Shown here piece after piece: positions 9,000 to 21,131 of a DNA stretch of 64,000 nt. Numbering within the stretch: position 1 is the first letter of the stretch; every line of letters starts with the position of its first letter. This DNA comes from Acetatifactor sp. (GTDB taxonomy: Bacteria; Bacillota; Clostridia; Lachnospirales; Lachnospiraceae), in contig JAEEVF010000008.1 of assembly GCA_016290775.1 (NCBI GenBank), positions 62,001 to 126,000 on the forward strand, given 5' to 3'. A program made the translations under genes and the position numbers. A model generated the notes under the pieces. That model ran no database searches, had not been told where the DNA came from, and worked only from the letters and a program-made list of their open reading frames with translations.

Positions 9000-11624
9000 T
9001 TATTCATCCACTTCTTCCTTCGGAAGGTTGATCTCTTTTTCGGGATCGTCCTCGAAGTCGTCAATGAAAGGTCTTTCTCCATTCATCTCGGATTCTGCAT
9101 ATTCCGCATCCACGCTGGCTTCTGCGTCCTCGATGTTGTCAAATTCCTGATTGCCGTCGGATATCTTCTCACGAACCTTTGCGATCTGCGCGATCTTCAC
9201 GCCCTCGTCAAGGTTCATCATCTTCACGCCGGAGGTGATCCTGCCAAGCTTAGAGATGTCCTGCATGCGCAGCTGAATGATGATGCCCTCGGTGGTGATC
9301 ATCATGATCTCGTTGTCGTCATTCACTGCCTTGACGCCAACCACGTAACCGGTCTTTCCAGTGATCTTGTAGCACTTCACGCCCTTACCGCCACGCTTTT
9401 GAACGTGGAATTCCTCGAGGTAGGTACGTTTTCCAAGACCATTTTCAGAAACGATGAGGAGCGAATCGCCCTGGCTCTGCAGCTGCATGCCGATGATCTC
9501 ATCCTGATCCTCAAGGTTCATGCCGATCACGCCCATGGAGGTTCTTCCGGTAGGACGAACGTCCGTCTCCTTAAAGCGGATACATTGACCAAACTTCGTT
9601 ACCAGGAAGATCTCGTCGTCATTTTTTGTCGTCTTCACTTCGATGAGCTCATCATCATCGCGAAGATTGATGGCAGCGAGTCCGTTCTTACGAACGTTTG
9701 CATATTCCACAAGAGAGGTCTTCTTTACAATGCCCTTGCGGGTTACCATGAAGAGATTCTTTTCTTCATCATATTCCTTGATCGGGATCATGGCCGTGAT
9801 CTGTTCTCCGGGATTAAGCTGGAGAAGGTTCACGATCGCAGTGCCACGCGCCGTTCTGCCGGCCTCAGGGATCTCATATGCTTTCAGGCGGTAAACGCGT
9901 CCCATGTTCGTAAAGAAGTTCAGGTAATGATGATTGGTGGTCATCAGAAGGTCTTCGATGTAATCATCCTCGATGGTCTGCATGCCCTTGATGCCCTTGC
10001 CGCCACGGTTCTGGGCCTTGAAATTATCCACCGTCATGCGCTTGATGTAGCCAAGCTTCGTCATTGCGATCACGGTATTTTCATGAGGGATCATGTCCTC
10101 GATGGAGATGTCAAACTCATCAAAGCCGATCTTACTTCTTCTGTCATCACCGTACTTGATCGCGATGATCTGGATCTCTTCCTTGATAACGCCAAGCAAA
10201 AGCTTTTCGTCAGCCAGAATGGCCTTTAATTCTGCGATGCGGGCTACCAGTTCCTTGTGCTCGTCCTCAAGCTTTGCGCGCTCCAAACCGGTCAGTGCAC
10301 GCAGTCTCATGTCCACGATGGCCTGCGCCTGAACGTCGGAAAGCTCAAAGCGTTCGATAAGGCGATCCTTGGCCTCTTGCGTGTTCTGGCTGCTGCGGAT
10401 GATGGAGATCACTTCGTCAATGAAATCCAATGCCTTTAAGAGGCCTTGCAAGATGTGGTCACGCTCTTCCGCCTTGTTCAGGTCGTACTTGGTACGGCGA
10501 GTCACCACGTCCTCCTGGTGCTTTAAGTAGTAATTCAGCATGTCCAGAAGGTTCATGACCTTGGGCTCATTGTTTACAAGCGCCAGCATGATCACGCCAA
10601 AGGTGTCCTGCAGCTGCGTGTGCTTGTACAGTTGATTCAGCACCACGTTCGCATTTGCGTCGCGGCGCAGTTCGATCACGACTCTCACACCCTCACGGTT
10701 GGATTCGTCGCGGATGTCCGTGATGCCATCAATCTTCTTTAATTTCACGAGCTCAGCGATCTTGATGATCAGATTTGCCTTGTTCACCATGTAGGGGAGC
10801 TCAGTCGCAACGATCTGATTCTTGCCGTTCGGAAGGGTTTCAATGTTTGTCACGGCGCGAACGCGGATCTTACCGCGGCCCGTGCGATATGCTTCCTCAC
10901 AGCCCCTGGTCCCAAGGATCAGACCGCCCGTAGGAAAATCGGGCGCTTTCACGATCTCAAGGATCTCATCAATGGAGGTCTCACGGTTTTCCAGTACCTT
11001 ATTGTCTATGATCTTGACAACGGCCTGCACTACCTCACGAAGGTTGTGCGGAGGAATGTTCGTTGCCATGCCGACTGCGATACCGGTCGTACCGTTGACC
11101 AAAAGGTTCGGATAACGGGAAGGAAGCACAACGGGCTCTTTCTCCGTGTCATCGAAGTTGGGAACAAAATCCACCGTGTCCTTGCCGATATCTGCAAGGA
11201 GCTCCATACTGATCTTCGAAAGTCTTGCTTCGGTGTAACGCATTGCAGCCGCGCCGTCACCGTCCATGGAACCAAAGTTACCATGGCCGTCTACGAGGGG
11301 ATATCTGGTGTTCCAATCCTGCGCCATGTTAACCAAAGCGCCGTAGATGGAGCTGTCACCATGAGGGTGATATTTACCCATCGTATCACCGACGATACGC
11401 GCGCTCTTACGATGCGGCTTGTCAGGTCCGTTGTTCAGCTCGATCATGGAATAGAGCACACGCCTTTGCACGGGCTTTAAGCCGTCGCGCACGTCAGGCA
11501 ATGCGCGGGCAGCGATAACGCTCATCGCATAATCGATATAAAAGGTTTCCATTCTTTCTTTCAGATCGACCTCGTGAATCTTGTCGAATTCACTTGGCTT
11601 CTGATCAAAAATGTCGTCGTTCAT
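9000..11624 (-). CDS. gyrA: DNA gyrase subunit A
   Basis: Breakage-reunion subunit of gyrase, which introduces negative supercoils with GyrB. The protein is 874 aa. The N-terminal domain carries the catalytic Tyr130 in [14 protein letters not shown]. The quinolone-resistance region reads [20 protein letters not shown] at 83-102. The C-terminal pinwheel has repeats with the GyrA-box-like [11 protein letters not shown] and [11 protein letters not shown]. An acidic tail closes the protein. A perfect TAAGGAGG site precedes the ATG and overlaps the gyrB stop, 9 bp away, so the two subunits are co-translated. A Gly stands where E. coli has Asp87. Confidence 0.98.
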   Translation of the reverse strand: MNDDIFDQKPSEFDKIHEVDLKERMETFYIDYAMSVIAARALPDVRDGLKPVQRRVLYSMIELNNGPDKPHRKSARIVGDTMGKYHPHGDSSIYGALVNMAQDWNTRYPLVDGHGNFGSMDGDGAAAMRYTEARLSKISMELLADIGKDTVDFVPNFDDTEKEPVVLPSRYPNLLVNGTTGIAVGMATNIPPHNLREVVQAVVKIIDNKVLENRETSIDEILEIVKAPDFPTGGLILGTRGCEEAYRTGRGKIRVRAVTNIETLPNGKNQIVATELPYMVNKANLIIKIAELVKLKKIDGITDIRDESNREGVRVVIELRRDANANVVLNQLYKHTQLQDTFGVIMLALVNNEPKVMNLLDMLNYYLKHQEDVVTRRTKYDLNKAEERDHILQGLLKALDFIDEVISIIRSSQNTQEAKDRLIERFELSDVQAQAIVDMRLRALTGLERAKLEDEHKELVARIAELKAILADEKLLLGVIKEEIQIIAIKYGDDRRSKIGFDEFDISIEDMIPHENTVIAMTKLGYIKRMTVDNFKAQNRGGKGIKGMQTIEDDYIEDLLMTTNHHYLNFFTNMGRVYRLKAYEIPEAGRTARGTAIVNLLQLNPGEQITAMIPIKEYDEEKNLFMVTRKGIVKKTSLVEYANVRKNGLAAINLRDDDELIEVKTTKNDDEIFLVTKFGQCIRFKETDVRPTGRTSMGVIGMNLEDQDEIIGMQLQSQGDSLLIVSENGLGKRTYLEEFHVQKRGGKGVKCYKITGKTGYVVGVKAVNDDNEIMMITTEGIIIQLRMQDISKLGRITSGVKMMNLDEGVKIAQIAKVREKISDGNQEFDNIEDAEASVDAEYAESEMNGERPFIDDFEDDPEKEINLPKEEVDE

Positions 11625-11633
11625 GGTTCCTCC

Positions 11634-13778
<2,145 letters not shown>

Positions 13779-13782
13779 TCAA

Positions 13783-14883
13783 CTAATTCTTTTCACTTTC
13801 ATTCATGATCTCGACAGTGCCGTCCGTGACTTTATAGACCCGATCGATCTCAAACCGATTGTTCACGAACTCCTCAAGACCGGTACAGGTGATGATCGTC
13901 TGAATGTCACCAATGCTGTTAAGCAGGTAATTCTGGCGGTTGCTGTCAAGCTCTGACAACACGTCATCCAACAAAAGGATCGGCGTATCCTTGATTGTCT
14001 TTTTTACAAGCTCTATCTCAGAAAGCTTTAAGGATAAGGCTGCCGTTCTCTGTTGTCCCTGAGACCCGAATTTTCGGATGTCCACGTTGCCAATCACAAA
14101 AGAAAAATCATCTCTGTGAGGACCAACTGTCGTCATCTTGGAACGAATGTCTCGCTCCTGATTTTCACTTAATCTTTTTTCAAAATCTTCAATCTCAACG
14201 TCGGGCTCATACTGGATCGTTATGTTTTCTTTTCCACCGGAAAGACTGTGGTGGATCCCGCCGATGATCTCATTTAATTGCTCAATGAAAAGCCTTCTTC
14301 TCTCGATGATCTTGCTACCATAGGAAACCAGCTGCATGTCCCAGATATTCAAGGTTTCCCTTAGGTTTGGCTGAAACACCATGTCCTTTAGAAGGCTGTT
14401 TCTTTGTTCCACGATCTTATTGTAATTGCTTAAGTTATAAAAATAAAAACTGTCGAGCTGGCAAAGCTCCATATCAACAAAATGTCTTCTCTCAGAAGGT
14501 CCGTTTTTAATGATCCCTAGGTCCTCCGGAGAAAAGAAGACAACATTGCAAAGGCCGATCAGATCCGCCGCCTTTTTTACTTTTTGACCATCAATTGCAA
14601 GCCCCTTTGACTTATTCTTTCGAAGATGCATGTCAATGCGGGTCTCTAAGTTTTCTTTTTCTATGATGGTCCTGATATGTGCTTCTTCTTTATCGAAATT
14701 GATGATATCCCTGTCTTTGCTGCCTTTATGGGATTTTGTGGTAGCACTGACGTAAATTGCTTCCAGGATATTTGTTTTTCCTTGCGCATTGTCACCAAAC
14801 AGGATATTCGTTCCAGGGCTAAATTCCATGGAAAGATGATCATAATTTCTATAATCGGACAGTTCGATGGATTTGATGATCAT
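13783..14883 (-). CDS. recF: DNA replication and repair protein RecF
   Basis: SMC-like ATPase that loads RecA at single-strand gaps. The protein is 366 aa, of normal length. Walker A is GDNAQGKTN at about 30-38, the signature motif is FGSQGQQRTAALSLKLSE, and Walker B is TPILLLDDVLSELD. The N-terminus MIIKSIELSDYRNY is typical. It lies 3 bp after yaaA and before gyrB in the conserved dnaN-yaaA-recF-gyrB order. Confidence 0.97.
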   Translation of the reverse strand: MIIKSIELSDYRNYDHLSMEFSPGTNILFGDNAQGKTNILEAIYVSATTKSHKGSKDRDIINFDKEEAHIRTIIEKENLETRIDMHLRKNKSKGLAIDGQKVKKAADLIGLCNVVFFSPEDLGIIKNGPSERRHFVDMELCQLDSFYFYNLSNYNKIVEQRNSLLKDMVFQPNLRETLNIWDMQLVSYGSKIIERRRLFIEQLNEIIGGIHHSLSGGKENITIQYEPDVEIEDFEKRLSENQERDIRSKMTTVGPHRDDFSFVIGNVDIRKFGSQGQQRTAALSLKLSEIELVKKTIKDTPILLLDDVLSELDSNRQNYLLNSIGDIQTIITCTGLEEFVNNRFEIDRVYKVTDGTVEIMNESEKN

Positions 14884-14886
14884 AAA

Positions 14887-15096
14887 CTACTCCACTTTTA
14901 CTTTTTTTCCCTGATATTCCACGATATCGCCGGAAACAACCTTTCTTCCGCGCCTTAGATCAACTTCACCATTGACCTTTACAAGTCCATCCTGGATCAT
15001 TATTTTTGCTTCAACGCCGGAATCCACAAACCCGGCCAGCTTCAACAGCTGGCCAAGCTTAATAAAATCATCTTTAATTCTAACGCTTTCCATCAC
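14887..15096 (-). CDS. yaaA: S4-domain RNA-binding protein YaaA/YlmH-like
   Basis: 69-aa protein consisting of one S4 domain (LGQLLKLAGFVDSGVEAKIMIQDGLVKVNGEVDLRRGRKV). S4 domains bind structured RNA. In Firmicutes this gene sits between dnaN and recF and has been linked to 50S subunit assembly. Ten bases separate it from dnaN and three from recF, so it is part of the replication operon. Confidence 0.92.
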   Translation of the reverse strand: MMESVRIKDDFIKLGQLLKLAGFVDSGVEAKIMIQDGLVKVNGEVDLRRGRKVVSGDIVEYQGKKVKVE

Positions 15097-15106
15097 AAAA
15101 GCCTTT

Positions 15107-16216
15107 CTAGCTCACCGTCGTAAAGTTAACGGGCAATACTAAGTAAATATAAGATTCTTCTTCATTCTTGATAAAGCAGGGAGCTTTGGAATTCACCATG
15201 TAAAGATCCACTTCTTCATCATCGATCACGCGGAGCGCATCGATCAGGAACTTAGGATTGAAACCTATCATCAGATCACGGCCCTGCTTCGTTACGTCAA
15301 TCTCTTCATTCATGCTGCCAAGCGTGGAATTGATCTTTAATTCCATGAAGCCATCCTGAATGTTGATGATGATGGGCTTTTTATCTCCTTCTTTTACAAG
15401 AAGGGTTGCTCTGTCGATACAATCAAGTAACTCTCTCTTGTTAACGGTTACCTTGGTTTCATAATCACTCGAGAGCATCTGCTCAACCTTGAAATATTCA
15501 CCCTCGATCAATCTGGAAACCACCAGCGTTTGATCAAACTCAAATAAAACATGATTGTTCGTAAAGGAGATCACAACGTCCTGATCCGCATCACCGGGAA
15601 TGATCTTTGAAATCTCATTCAAGGTCTTTCCGGGAATGATCATACGATGATTCTCATAATGATCCTTTAATTCCACCTTTCTGATGGAAATTCTGTGACC
15701 ATCCAGGGATACTACTTTCAATTCATTGTCATGAATGTCAAACAGTTCACCTGTCATCATCTTGTTGTTGTCATTATCAGAAATGGAAAAGATGGTCTGA
15801 CGGATCAGCTCTTTTAAGGTAAACTGGCTGATCATGACCTGATCATTCTTTTCAACCTCAGGAAGATAAGAAAAATCATCACCGGATTTACCAATGATGG
15901 TAAAGTTTGCTTTTTCGCAGCGGATAAAGGTCTTAAAGGAATTGTCGGACTCTATGGTAACTTCACTGTCAGGAAGCTTTCTTACAATATCCAAAAACAT
16001 CTTTGCATCTAAAGCAATGATTCCTTTTTCAAGGATCGTTCCTTCAATGGTAGTCTCCATGCCAAGCTCCATGTCATTGGCCGTCAGCTTAATGTCATTC
16101 TTTGTTGCATCAACAAGAATGCACTCCAAGATCGACATGGTCGTCTTATTAGGAACAGCTTTTGATACGATCTGTAAACCAGACAAAAGATTTGATTTTG
16201 AACAAGTGAATTTCAT
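15107..16216 (-). CDS. dnaN: DNA polymerase III beta sliding clamp
   Basis: Ring-forming processivity clamp. The 369-aa protein shows the three repeated clamp domains. It begins MKFTCSKSNLLSGLQIVSKAV and ends YIYLVLPVNFTTVS; the C-terminal LVLPV and the M(I/V)GFNPKFL segment line the partner-binding pocket. The gap of 205 bp to dnaA is AT-rich and carries a DnaA box next to the dnaA stop codon. Confidence 0.97.
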   Translation of the reverse strand: MKFTCSKSNLLSGLQIVSKAVPNKTTMSILECILVDATKNDIKLTANDMELGMETTIEGTILEKGIIALDAKMFLDIVRKLPDSEVTIESDNSFKTFIRCEKANFTIIGKSGDDFSYLPEVEKNDQVMISQFTLKELIRQTIFSISDNDNNKMMTGELFDIHDNELKVVSLDGHRISIRKVELKDHYENHRMIIPGKTLNEISKIIPGDADQDVVISFTNNHVLFEFDQTLVVSRLIEGEYFKVEQMLSSDYETKVTVNKRELLDCIDRATLLVKEGDKKPIIINIQDGFMELKINSTLGSMNEEIDVTKQGRDLMIGFNPKFLIDALRVIDDEEVDLYMVNSKAPCFIKNEEESYIYLVLPVNFTTVS

Positions 16217-16411
16217 AAATTGTGTATCTCCCTTCGTGTCATCGTACTGTGTCTTTTCGCCCCTGGATGAATAAATTTAAAAGAAAGATCGTAGTATTAT
16301 TCGTAGTAGGAGTTGATATGTGCAAAACCATTGTTATTATACCATTTTTAAGGAAAAAATGGAATGGAAAAAGCTAGAATAATTCAAGAATAATTAAATT
16401 TTTTTTCATCC

Positions 16412-16519
16412 TTATCCACATTTAGGAAGGGATGATTTTTTTCTCAATAATTTGAATTTTATTCTGCAATTCCTTATCTGTGGATAAATTTTCTTCAATC
16501 TTGTCACAACCGTGGATAA
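16412..16519. promoter_or_regulatory. Cluster of three DnaA boxes at the 3' end of dnaA
   Basis: TTATCCACA at 16412-16420 lies between dnaA and dnaN. TGTGGATAA at 16479-16487 and CGTGGATAA at 16511-16519 lie inside the last codons of dnaA. Together with the main cluster upstream of dnaA this gives boxes on both sides of the gene, as in bipartite Firmicute origins. Confidence 0.7.
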
Positions 16520-17801
16520 TTGTGGTATGATCTTTCTTATTTAAGAGTTTTGCAATGTTAGTATAGGAAGTGTCAGTAAGCTTCCTGCAAAGGTACATAA
16601 CGATCTGTCTTGGGAAGGCAAATTCAGCATTTCTTCTTTGAGAAGTAATGTCTTCCGGTTTGATGCCAAAATGCTCTGCAACAACTTCAATGATAAGCTT
16701 AGGAGTAACTTCATTGTTAGGATCGATCTTATCTCTTAAAGCTTCTTCTGCAAGATCCATTGTGATGTTGGCAGTGTCAACGTGATTGAGCTTTGCCAGA
16801 AATACAATCTTCTTAACGGCACCTTCCAGATCACGGATGCTGGACTTAATGTTATTTGCAATATATTGATTGATTTCTTCAGGAATGTTGATGTTAAAGG
16901 TTGTTTCGGCATATTTTCTCAAAATGGCAACCTTTGTCTCATAATCAGGTGGCTGAATGTCCGCAGTAAGACCCCACTCAAAACGGGAACGGAACCTTTC
17001 ATCCAGCGCAGTCATCTGCTTCGGAGGCTTATCGGAAGAAAGAATGATCTGCTTTCCGGTAGAATGTAAAGCATTGAAAGTATTGAAAAACTCTTCCTGC
17101 GTACTGATCTTACCAATGATGTTCTGAACGTCATCGATCATGAGCACGTCAACGGTACGATATTTTTCACGTAGCTTTGTCATGGAAGCAGCATTACCAC
17201 TACGGATGGATTCAATTACTTCATTCGTGAATTCCTCACTTGTTACGTAAAGAACCTTCATATTAGGATGATTATCCAGGATCATGTGGCCAATGGAATG
17301 CATCAGGTGCGTTTTTCCGAGACCGGGTCCTCCATAAAGGAACAAAGGATTGTAAGTGATCATGGGAAATGATTCAGCAACGGCCAAAGCGGATGCATGG
17401 GCAAACTTATTGTTGCTGCCGACCACAAACGTTTCAAAACGACATCTCGGAATCAGATTTGCATTTTCATGATTCATGTTTTCCATGCTGGAGGTATCAG
17501 GCTTTTTATCATAGGAAGAAGCAGAGCCTAAGCTGTTCGCTTTGCTCTCCAACAGAAAATTAACTTCATAATCATGATCAAACATTTCAGAGATGGTTAC
17601 AATGAAGATGTTCGTGAATTTTTTAGAGATGTAATCTAAGGCATTTGCCTGATCCGAAGGAATCATGATATTGACAACGTCGCCTTCAACGCTGTGGATC
17701 TGCAGTCCTTCGATCCAGGTACGATAAGAAATGTCAGAAAGGTCATATTCCCTTTTTACTTTTTCTTTGATTTCATTCCATTTTTCTTTCATGTTATCCA
17801 T
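16422..17801 (-). CDS. dnaA: Chromosomal replication initiator DnaA
   Basis: 459-aa AAA+ initiator that binds 9-mer boxes and melts oriC. Domain I is about 1-80 and domain II is a short linker to about 115. The AAA+ domain has Walker A GGPGLGKTHL at about 157-166, Walker B VLMIDDVQNI, and sensor and Arg finger segments (LDERFRSRFEWG). Domain IV is the DNA-binding helix-turn-helix with YLCRKLTDTSYTNIAKLLNKK and DHTTIIHGCDKI. A GGGGAGG ribosome binding site precedes the ATG. DnaA boxes lie both in the origin upstream and inside and just beyond the 3' end of the gene. Confidence 0.98.
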   Translation of the reverse strand: MDNMKEKWNEIKEKVKREYDLSDISYRTWIEGLQIHSVEGDVVNIMIPSDQANALDYISKKFTNIFIVTISEMFDHDYEVNFLLESKANSLGSASSYDKKPDTSSMENMNHENANLIPRCRFETFVVGSNNKFAHASALAVAESFPMITYNPLFLYGGPGLGKTHLMHSIGHMILDNHPNMKVLYVTSEEFTNEVIESIRSGNAASMTKLREKYRTVDVLMIDDVQNIIGKISTQEEFFNTFNALHSTGKQIILSSDKPPKQMTALDERFRSRFEWGLTADIQPPDYETKVAILRKYAETTFNINIPEEINQYIANNIKSSIRDLEGAVKKIVFLAKLNHVDTANITMDLAEEALRDKIDPNNEVTPKLIIEVVAEHFGIKPEDITSQRRNAEFAFPRQIVMYLCRKLTDTSYTNIAKLLNKKDHTTIIHGCDKIEENLSTDKELQNKIQIIEKKIIPS

Positions 17802-17836
17802 AATAAATACCGAAACCTCCCCAATTTATCTTTAAT

Positions 17837-17865
17837 ATTCTATAATAAAACAAAGAAATTTTCAA
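17837..17865 (-). promoter_or_regulatory. dnaA promoter
   Basis: On the minus strand TTGAAA and TAGAAT are separated by 17 bp, ending 35 bp before the ATG. The DnaA boxes start about 33 bp further upstream, so autoregulation by DnaA is plausible. Confidence 0.7.
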
Positions 17866-17879
17866 ATGTTAGTTATGAA

Positions 17880-18150
17880 CGTAAAAGGCCAAAAAAGTTA
17901 TCCACGTGGTGTTGATAAATAGGGTTATAAAAAGTGTTATTTTATCGAAATGTGGATAAATGTTTTGACATGTGGATAAATCTTTTCACCAAATGAATGA
18001 GTGAAGTTTTCGTAAAACTCTTAAAAATAATACTTGTTTTTTATTATTTATGAGACTTTTTTAAACAATCTATCCACTAAAAATGAATATTAAGTGGATA
18101 TCTGATTCAAATCCGGAATATGTGGATATCCCTGTGGATAATGTGAAAAA
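17880..18150. other. Chromosomal origin of replication (oriC) with DnaA boxes
   Basis: The 486-bp gap between dnaA and rpmH holds consensus or near-consensus DnaA boxes. TTATCCACG is at 17898. TGTGGATAA is at 17951, 17971 and 18133. One-mismatch forms are CTATCCACT at 18070, AGTGGATAT at 18093 and TGTGGATAT at 18121. Between the two groups, 18005-18068 is very AT-rich (runs of T and A with almost no G+C) and is the best candidate for the unwinding element. Transcription runs away from this point in both directions. Confidence 0.9.
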
Positions 18151-18216
18151 AATAATTTAATAATTTTTTCAGAGTCTTGTTTATCTTTATTTTTAAGGAT
18201 TTTTATAAATTTTTCC

Positions 18217-18245
18217 TTGACGTGGCTCGTTATTTTTTATACAAT
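18217..18245 (+). promoter_or_regulatory. rpmH promoter
   Basis: TTGACG and TACAAT are separated by 17 bp, 42 bp before the rpmH start. Confidence 0.7.
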
Positions 18246-18287
18246 CAATATGCTATTTTCCTGAAAAGTAAAGGAGGTGCCCAGATC

Positions 18288-18422
18288 ATGAAGATGACAT
18301 TTCAGCCTAAAAAGCGTTCACATGCCAAAGTACATGGCTTTAGAGCTAGAATGAGTACTGCCGGCGGAAGAAAAGTATTAGCAGCCAGACGTGCAAAGGG
18401 AAGAAAAAAGATTTCCGCTTAA
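18288..18422 (+). CDS. rpmH: 50S ribosomal protein L34
   Basis: 44-aa basic ribosomal protein, [22 protein letters not shown] followed by [19 protein letters not shown], matching L34 along its whole length. The start was taken at 18288 (MKMTFQ), 7 bp after a perfect AAGGAGGT. A longer reading frame upstream is AT-rich leader and not coding. A strong terminator follows, so rnpA expression depends on read-through or its own start. Confidence 0.97.
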   Translation: MKMTFQPKKRSHAKVHGFRARMSTAGGRKVLAARRAKGRKKISA

Positions 18423-18437
18423 TGGATATAAACTGCT

Positions 18438-18466
18438 AAGGTCACAGTAATGTGACCTTTTTTTCT
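18438..18466 (+). terminator. Terminator or attenuator between rpmH and rnpA
   Basis: AAGGTCACA pairs with TGTGACCTT around GTAA and is followed by seven or more T residues. Confidence 0.85.
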
Positions 18467-18514
18467 CTTATTTTATATTCAGTAAGAACAGCGAGATCTT
18501 TCTAATGGAAGACC

Positions 18515-18850
18515 ATGAAATTTACGGAAAGATTAAGGAAAAATCACCAATTCCAATTCGTTTACAAAAATGGCAGATCAGTTGCCAATAAGTATTTTGT
18601 AATGATAATCAAGGAAAATGGCCTGGAAGTGAACAGGATTGGGATCAGCGTGAGTAAAAAGGTAGGAAACAGCGTAGTCAGACATCACGTGACCAGGCTG
18701 GTCCGGGAAAGCTACAGACTGCACGAGAGCATGTTCAATAGTGGTTTGGACATTGTAGTCGTTGCAAGGAAAAGTGCGGCAGAGGCAAGCTATCAGGACG
18801 TCGAAAGTGCTCTGCTTCATCTTGCAAAGCTCGAAAAGATCATAAGATAA
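18515..18850 (+). CDS. rnpA: Ribonuclease P protein component
   Basis: 111-aa basic protein subunit of RNase P, which matures tRNA 5' ends with the catalytic RNA. The N-terminus [21 protein letters not shown] is the usual substrate-binding part. The conserved RNR-like motif appears as [23 protein letters not shown]. The family usually has RNRxKR at this place, so RHHVTR is slightly atypical. It is 8 bp from yidD. Confidence 0.95.
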   Translation: MKFTERLRKNHQFQFVYKNGRSVANKYFVMIIKENGLEVNRIGISVSKKVGNSVVRHHVTRLVRESYRLHESMFNSGLDIVVVARKSAAEASYQDVESALLHLAKLEKIIR

Positions 18851-18857
18851 ACTGTCT

Positions 18858-19097
18858 ATGAAAAAAATTTTGATCGCTATCATACGATTCTATCAAAAAT
18901 ATCTGTCTCCATTAAAAACGTCAAAATGTCCTTACATTCCAACCTGTTCCAATTATGGGCTGGAGGCCATTGAAAAACATGGCGCCATCAAAGGAAGCAT
19001 TTTGGCTTTTTGGAGAATTTTGAGATGCAATCCTTTTTCTAAGGGAGGATATGACCCAGTTCCTGAAAAATTTGGGTTTCCCTTACTCCGGAAGTAG
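18858..19097 (+). CDS. yidD: Membrane protein insertion efficiency factor YidD
   Basis: 79-aa protein with [34 protein letters not shown], followed by [15 protein letters not shown], the family signature with its three conserved cysteines. It assists YidC-dependent membrane insertion and sits on the inner face of the membrane through an amphipathic N-terminus. It lies between rnpA and yidC in the conserved order. Confidence 0.96.
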   Translation: MKKILIAIIRFYQKYLSPLKTSKCPYIPTCSNYGLEAIEKHGAIKGSILAFWRILRCNPFSKGGYDPVPEKFGFPLLRK

Positions 19098-19114
19098 CGA
19101 TGCCAGGAGGATAA

Positions 19115-20428
19115 ATGGAATTCATTATCTTGACACAAAACTCAACCTTTATCATCGGTCAGGTGGCAAAGATCTTGGGTTACATCATGGAAGGCATTTT
19201 TACCATTCTTGAAAAGGTTGGCCTTCCAAACATTGGCGTGGCGATCATTCTCTTTACGATCGTCGTAAACCTTTTGATGTTGCCGCTGACCATCAAGCAA
19301 CAAAAGTTCTCAAAGCTGTCCGCAAAGCTGTCGCCTGAAATCCAGGAGATCAAAAAGAAATATGAGAAGAGGAAGGATTCCGATTCTCAGATGGCCATGA
19401 ACCAGGAAATCCAAATGGTTTATGCAAAGTATGGCGTATCTCCTACCGGCAGCTGCCTTTATCTCTTGATCCAGATGCCGATCCTGTTTGCTTTGTACCG
19501 CGTGATCTATGCGATCCCCGCTTACGTTACAAAGATCGGTGATACCTTTGGCGTACTGGCAGAGAAGATCATTGCAACGGACGGTGCAGCATTCATTAAG
19601 GATTCTAAGATTTCCACGATTTCAAGCGTCGTAGCGCAGTTCACCAAGAACATGAACAATGATCTGACCAAGGGCGTGATCGACGTACTTAACCGTCTTT
19701 CCACAAAGGATCTTGCAACCATTACGGAGAAATATGAATTAGGTAGTCTTACCTACAATGGTCAGCTGATCCTTGGCAAGGGAGGATTGCTTGAAACCTA
19801 CAACAACTTCCTTGGACTCAACATTGGAAACTCGCCCAGCAGCATCATCAAGGAGGCAATTGCGAGCCATGCATGGCTTCTTCTCATTGGTGCCCTGATG
19901 ATCCCTCTTCTCTCCGCCTTAACGCAGTTTATCAGCGTGAAGCTGATGCCTCAGCAGCCTAAGAGCGGTAATGAGCAGGCAGATTCCATGGCAGATTCCA
20001 TGAAGGTGATGAACATGTTGATGCCCATCATGTCCGCATGGTTCTGTTATCAGTTCGCAGCCGGCATGGGCCTTTACTGGATCGCAGGTAACGTAGTTCG
20101 TACCATCCAGCAGGTCATCATCAACAAGCAGATTGACAAGATGGATTTCGAAAAGATCATCAGCGATAATAAGGAAAAGAGCGCGAAAAAGATGGAGAAG
20201 ATGAAGCTCCAGCAGGAACGCCTCAATGCCTATGCGCAGATGAACACGAAGAATATCCAGGGCAGCTATCAACCGCCCAAGAAAAGCATGCAGAACAAGG
20301 CAAACATCGACAACTCTGCATCGTATAACGCTCCTTCATCGAATGGATCCGAGACAAAGAGTTCCGGCTCCGGAAGCATGTTTGAAAAAGCAGGCATGGT
20401 GAAGAAATATAACGATAAGAATAAGTAA
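19115..20428 (+). CDS. yidC: Membrane protein insertase YidC/Oxa1
   Basis: 437-aa Oxa1-type insertase without the large periplasmic domain of Gram-negative YidC. Membrane spans lie at about 15-60 (split), 125-150, 245-265 and 290-330. The conserved core LFTIVVNLLMLPLTIKQQK with the groove Arg/Lys region and the cytoplasmic hairpin (KLSPEIQEIKKKYEKRKDS) are visible. A loop insertion of about 80 residues at 155-235 separates the second and third spans. The C-terminal tail (350-437) is polar, rich in Lys, Asn and Ser, and probably binds ribosomes. Confidence 0.95.
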   Translation: MEFIILTQNSTFIIGQVAKILGYIMEGIFTILEKVGLPNIGVAIILFTIVVNLLMLPLTIKQQKFSKLSAKLSPEIQEIKKKYEKRKDSDSQMAMNQEIQMVYAKYGVSPTGSCLYLLIQMPILFALYRVIYAIPAYVTKIGDTFGVLAEKIIATDGAAFIKDSKISTISSVVAQFTKNMNNDLTKGVIDVLNRLSTKDLATITEKYELGSLTYNGQLILGKGGLLETYNNFLGLNIGNSPSSIIKEAIASHAWLLLIGALMIPLLSALTQFISVKLMPQQPKSGNEQADSMADSMKVMNMLMPIMSAWFCYQFAAGMGLYWIAGNVVRTIQQVIINKQIDKMDFEKIISDNKEKSAKKMEKMKLQQERLNAYAQMNTKNIQGSYQPPKKSMQNKANIDNSASYNAPSSNGSETKSSGSGSMFEKAGMVKKYNDKNK

Positions 20429-20458
20429 AGCTTACGCCAATTTTGGAGGAAAATAAAA

Positions 20459-21100
20459 ATGGAATATAAGGAGTTTACTGCAAAGACAGTCAGCGAAGCC
20501 ATTACGGACGCTTGCCAGGAGCTTGGCGTTACGAGTGATCGCCTGGATTATGAAGTCGTTGAAGAAGGTTCTGCAGGATTTCTTGGCATCGGTTCCAAGT
20601 CTGCAGTGATCAAGGCAAGGATCAAGGAAGAGGAAAAGCCCGTGCTCTCCTTTGAAGACAGCGCAAAGGTTTTCCTGAAGGACGTGTTCGCAGCAATGAA
20701 CATGGAAGTTGCCATTACCGCAAAGTATGATGATGCAGAGAAGACGCTCGACGTTGAGCTTTCCGGCGAAGACATGGGCATGCTCATCGGCAAGAGAGGC
20801 GCAACGCTTGATTCCCTGCAGTATCTGGTATCCCTTGTCGTAAACAAGAATTCTGAGGATTACGTTCGCGTTAAGGTGGATACGGAGAACTACCGCGAGA
20901 GAAGAAAGGAAACCCTTGAGAATCTCGCAAAGAACATCGCATATAAGGTTAAGAGGACGAAGCGTCCCGTTTCTTTGGAGCCCATGAATCCTTATGAGAG
21001 AAGGATCATCCACTCCGCACTTCAGAATGACAAGTACGTAACGACCCACAGTGAAGGTGAAGATCCCTTCCGCAGAGTCATCGTATCCCTGAAGAAATAA
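20459..21100 (+). CDS. khpB: RNA-binding protein KhpB (Jag/EloR)
   Basis: 213-aa cytoplasmic RNA-binding protein. It has the Jag-N domain (1-55, FTAKTVSEAITDACQELGV and GFLGIGSKSA), a KH domain with GMLIGKRGATLDSLQYLVSLVVN (about 100-125), and an R3H domain ending with SLEPMNPYERRIIHSALQ at about 178-195. Homologues partner KhpA and tune cell elongation and division. It lies 30 bp after yidC and ends at a strong terminator. Confidence 0.95.
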   Translation: MEYKEFTAKTVSEAITDACQELGVTSDRLDYEVVEEGSAGFLGIGSKSAVIKARIKEEEKPVLSFEDSAKVFLKDVFAAMNMEVAITAKYDDAEKTLDVELSGEDMGMLIGKRGATLDSLQYLVSLVVNKNSEDYVRVKVDTENYRERRKETLENLAKNIAYKVKRTKRPVSLEPMNPYERRIIHSALQNDKYVTTHSEGEDPFRRVIVSLKK

Positions 21101-21131
21101 GTCATTCCAGAGAAAAACCATGAAACAAATG

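Noticed and set aside
18177..18287. An N-terminal extension of the L34 frame.
   Set aside because: The extension is AT-rich leader containing the promoter; the perfect AAGGAGGT fixes the start at 18288.
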